Origin: CAYJPV01 sp964396055
GTDB lineage: Bacteria; Acidobacteriota; Vicinamibacteria; Vicinamibacterales; JAKQTR01
Direction: 5' to 3'
Assembly: GCA_964396055.1 (NCBI GenBank)
Contig: CAYNDV010000118.1
Coordinates: 1 to 15,203, forward strand
Length of the DNA stretch: 15,203 bases
Shown here: piece after piece, positions 13,256-15,203 of the stretch
Layout: every line of letters begins with the position of its first letter
Numbering within the stretch: position 1 is the first letter of the stretch
Notes under the pieces: generated by a model
Told to the model about the DNA's origin: nothing
Seen by the model: only the letters and a program-made list of their open reading frames with translations
Database searches by the model: none
Position numbers and translations under genes: made by a program

Positions 13256-13879
13256 CAGTTCGGGCCCCGCCTCGCCGCCGAACGGCTGCGCCGGATGTGG
13301 ACGATGCTGGCCCATCATCAGGGGGGCATCCTGAACGTCGGACAGTTCGCCCGCAACCTGGGCGTCGACGTCCGGACGGCGGGCGGCTACATCGACCTGC
13401 TCGTCGACCTGCTGCTCGTGCGCCGGCTGCCGTCGTGGCAGGCGAACGTGGGCAAGCGCCTGGTGAAGTCGCCCAAGGTCTACGTCCGCGACAGCGGCCT
13501 CGTCCACGCCCTGCTGGGGATTGCTGACAAGGAGACCCTGCTCTCGCACCCCGTGGTGGGCGGAAGCTGGGAGGGGTTCGTGGCCGAGCAGCTGCTCGCC
13601 GCCGCCCCGGCCGGCACGGACGTCGGCTTCTACCGCACGAGCGCGGGCGCCGAAGTCGACCTCGTGCTGCGCCTGCCGGGTGGCGCGTTGTGGGCCGTCG
13701 AGATTAAGAGGAGCCTCACGCCGCGGCCGGAAAAGGGCTTCCATTACGCGTGCGCCGACCTCTCCCCCGCGCGTCGCTTCATCGTGTATCCCGGCGACGA
13801 GCGTTACCCGCTCACGCCGGAGATTGAGGCGACCCCGTTGCCGCAGCTGGCGCGACGGCTCGCGGACACGCCGTCGTAG
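13256..13879 (+). pseudogene. 5'-truncated AAA ATPase, DUF4143 C-terminal part only
   Basis: The sequence matches the C-terminal half of the large family of AAA/DUF4143 proteins (typically near 400 residues). Homology to this family as I recall it begins at QFGPRLAAERLRR (13256 on), before the first ATG at 13295. It continues with WTMLAHHQGG, YIDLLVDLLLVRRLPSWQAN, KSPKVYVRDSGLVHALLGI and SWEGFVAEQ. Near the end, EVDLVL and AVEIK (D122, E136, K138 counted from the ATG at 13295) give a PD-(D/E)xK-like nuclease pattern. The N-terminal ATPase with Walker A and B motifs is wholly absent; the 94 bp upstream do not encode it. No ribosome site precedes the ATGs at 13295 and 13304. I read it as a gene remnant. 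The remaining frame is intact to its TAG, so a short expressed protein of 194 residues is possible. Confidence 0.75.
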
Positions 13880-13886
13880 ACACGCC

Positions 13887-13916
13887 TTGACACCGGGGCG
13901 GCCGGCCCCGTGTACT
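13887..13916 (+). promoter_or_regulatory. Promoter of aspA
   Basis: A perfect TTGACA (13887-13892) is followed after 18 bp by TGTACT (13911-13916, 4 of 6 bases match TATAAT). The ATG comes 7 nt later, so the message would be leaderless or nearly so; no ribosome site is present. The spacer holds an inverted repeat CGGGGC/GCCCCG (13894-13899 and 13905-13910), which could be an operator or the end of the upstream remnant gene. Confidence 0.65.
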
Positions 13917-13923
13917 ACCGGGC

Positions 13924-15203
13924 ATGACCAGGACCGAACGCGACTTTCTCGGCGACCGGCAACTGCCCGACGGCGCGTATTACGGCGTGCAGACGCTGCG
14001 CGGCAAGGAGAACTTCACGATCACCGGCATCCCCATGTCGGCCGAGCCGGATTTCGTCCGCGCGTTCGGCTACGTGAAGAAGGCAGCCGCGATGGCCAAC
14101 CGCGACCTGGGCGCCCTGGATCCGGTGGTGGCCGACGCCATCATCCACGCCTGCGACCGGATCATCGCGGGCGAGCTGCGCGATCAGTTCGTCACCGACT
14201 TCATCCAGGGCGGCGCGGGCACGTCGACCAACATGAACGCCAACGAGGTCGTCGCCAACGTCGCCCTCGAGTACCTCGGGCGCCGCAAGGGCGAGTACGA
14301 GCACGTCAACCCCAACGACCACGTCAACTTCGGCCAGTCCACCAACGACGTCTACCCCACCGCCCTGCACCTGGCGCTGATCCTGCGCCTGGGCCGCTTC
14401 CAGGGCAGCCTGCGCCGGCTGCAGCAGGCCTTCTTCGACAAGGCCGCGGAGTTCGACCGCGTCCTCAAGATGGGCCGCACCCACCTGCAGGACGCCGTGC
14501 CGATGTCGCTGGGCCAGGAGTTCCACGGCTGGGGCACCACGATCGGCGACGAGGTGCAGCACATCGAGGCCGTGCGCCTGCACCTGCGCGAGATCAACCT
14601 GGGGGCCACCGCCATCGGCACGTCCGTGACGGCGGCGCCCGGCTACCCGCAGCGGGCCACCCAGTACCTCGCCGAGATCACGGGCATCCCCTTCACCCTC
14701 GCGCACGACCTGGTCGAGGCCACGTCGGACACCGGCGAGTACGTGCAGGTGTCGGGCCAGCTCAAGCGCACGTCGGCCAAGCTCACCAAGATCTGCAACG
14801 ACCTCCGCCTGCTGGCGTCGGGGCCGCGTTGCGGGTTCAACGAAATCAACCTGCCGCAGAAGCAGCCGGGGTCGTCGATCATGCCCGGCAAGGTGAACCC
14901 GGTGATCCCCGAGGTGGTGAACCAGACCGGCTTCCTGGTGATCGGCCTCGACCTCACGGTGACCCTGGCCGCCTCGGCCGGCCAGCTGCAGCTGAACGTG
15001 ATGGAGCCCGTCATCGCCTTCGCCCTGTTCACGTCGATTGCGACGATGGAGAACGCCGTGGAGAGCCTGCGGGTGAACTGCGTGGAGGGCATCACGGCCA
15101 ACGCCGACCGCACGCGGGACATGGTGCTGAACTCGCTGGGCATCATCACGCTGCTGAAGGCCCGCCTCGGCTACGAGGTGTGCAGCGCCATCGCCCGCGA
15201 GAG
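13924..15203 (+). CDS. aspA: Aspartate ammonia-lyase (aspartase), cut at C-terminus by window edge
   Basis: The first 426 codons are present; roughly 40-50 residues are missing by comparison with the usual family length. The enzyme reversibly splits L-aspartate into fumarate and ammonia in the cytoplasm as a homotetramer. Family motifs are GGAGTSTNMNANEV (96-109), FGQSTNDVYPTA (136-147), GRTHLQDAVP (184-193) and the signature GSSIMPGKVNPVIPEVVNQ (316-334), whose serine loop (S317/S318) supplies the catalytic base. PVIPEVVNQ, AGQLQLNVMEPVI (352-364) and GITANADR mark aspartase rather than class II fumarase, which has a different stretch after KVNP. The start fits the family N-terminus (MTRTERDFLGDRQLPDGAYY). 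It lies 44 bp after the DUF4143 remnant and has its own promoter. By its position it is probably a single-gene unit, though what follows is off the window. Confidence 0.94.
   Translation, partial: MTRTERDFLGDRQLPDGAYYGVQTLRGKENFTITGIPMSAEPDFVRAFGYVKKAAAMANRDLGALDPVVADAIIHACDRIIAGELRDQFVTDFIQGGAGTSTNMNANEVVANVALEYLGRRKGEYEHVNPNDHVNFGQSTNDVYPTALHLALILRLGRFQGSLRRLQQAFFDKAAEFDRVLKMGRTHLQDAVPMSLGQEFHGWGTTIGDEVQHIEAVRLHLREINLGATAIGTSVTAAPGYPQRATQYLAEITGIPFTLAHDLVEATSDTGEYVQVSGQLKRTSAKLTKICNDLRLLASGPRCGFNEINLPQKQPGSSIMPGKVNPVIPEVVNQTGFLVIGLDLTVTLAASAGQLQLNVMEPVIAFALFTSIATMENAVESLRVNCVEGITANADRTRDMVLNSLGIITLLKARLGYEVCSAIARE

Noticed and set aside
13915..14706. Minus-strand 263-codon frame opposite aspA.
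   Set aside because: The aspartase frame on the plus strand carries all family motifs; the antisense frame shows none.
13924..15203. Class II fumarase (fumC) as the identity of the last gene.
   Set aside because: The residues after GSSIMPGKVNP are VIPEVVNQ, as in aspartases, and the N-terminus also matches aspartase.

Overview
The window is GC-rich, densely coded chromosomal DNA. I see no phage, plasmid, insertion sequence, CRISPR or RNA gene. A TonB-linked outer-membrane receptor with an N-terminal carboxypeptidase-regulatory-like domain, a secreted protein of unknown function and a haem operon with a HemX-type protein suggest Acidobacteriota, probably the Vicinamibacteria (Luteitalea/Vicinamibacter-like). 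That assignment is inference from gene content and composition; no marker gene here proves it.

Region 1 (1-3948, minus strand) is a haem-biosynthesis operon. It reads in transcription order: a small membrane protein of unknown function, a CcsA/HemX-type membrane protein, hemA, hemC, and hemD (cut by the window edge). The last four are tightly packed: 7 bp between the HemX-type gene and hemA, an 11-bp overlap of hemA with hemC, and a 1-bp TAATG overlap of hemC with hemD. HemA and HemC carry all expected catalytic motifs and supply the tetrapyrrole from glutamyl-tRNA.

Region 2 (3949-9230, minus strand) is envelope related. An M48 zinc-metalloprotease lipoprotein lies downstream of a 1009-residue TonB-dependent receptor. 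The M48 gene is flanked by short tandem repeats: an 8-bp and a 7-bp array after its stop, and another 8-bp array between it and the receptor gene. A 504-bp region then separates the receptor from a divergent gene.

Region 3 (9231-11575) holds a secreted protein of unknown function (plus strand) converging on a response regulator (minus strand); the two stop codons share one CTAG. The regulator is a three-part fusion: a true receiver, a degenerate receiver, and a CheX-like phosphatase domain with its ExxN motif intact. Upstream of it lie a leader hairpin next to the ribosome site and two REP-like hairpins with identical TGAA loops.

Region 4 (11576-15203) holds a secreted GH20 beta-N-acetylhexosaminidase (minus strand), the remnant of an AAA/DUF4143 ATPase that has lost its ATPase half (plus strand), and aspartate ammonia-lyase aspA (plus strand), cut by the window edge. 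aspA has a perfect TTGACA box.

I see no wholly new multi-gene system. The items most worth a second look are the receiver/pseudo-receiver/CheX fusion, the octamer array beside the M48 promoter, the REP-like pair, and -10-like boxes placed 6-7 nt before three start codons, which suggests leaderless transcripts.
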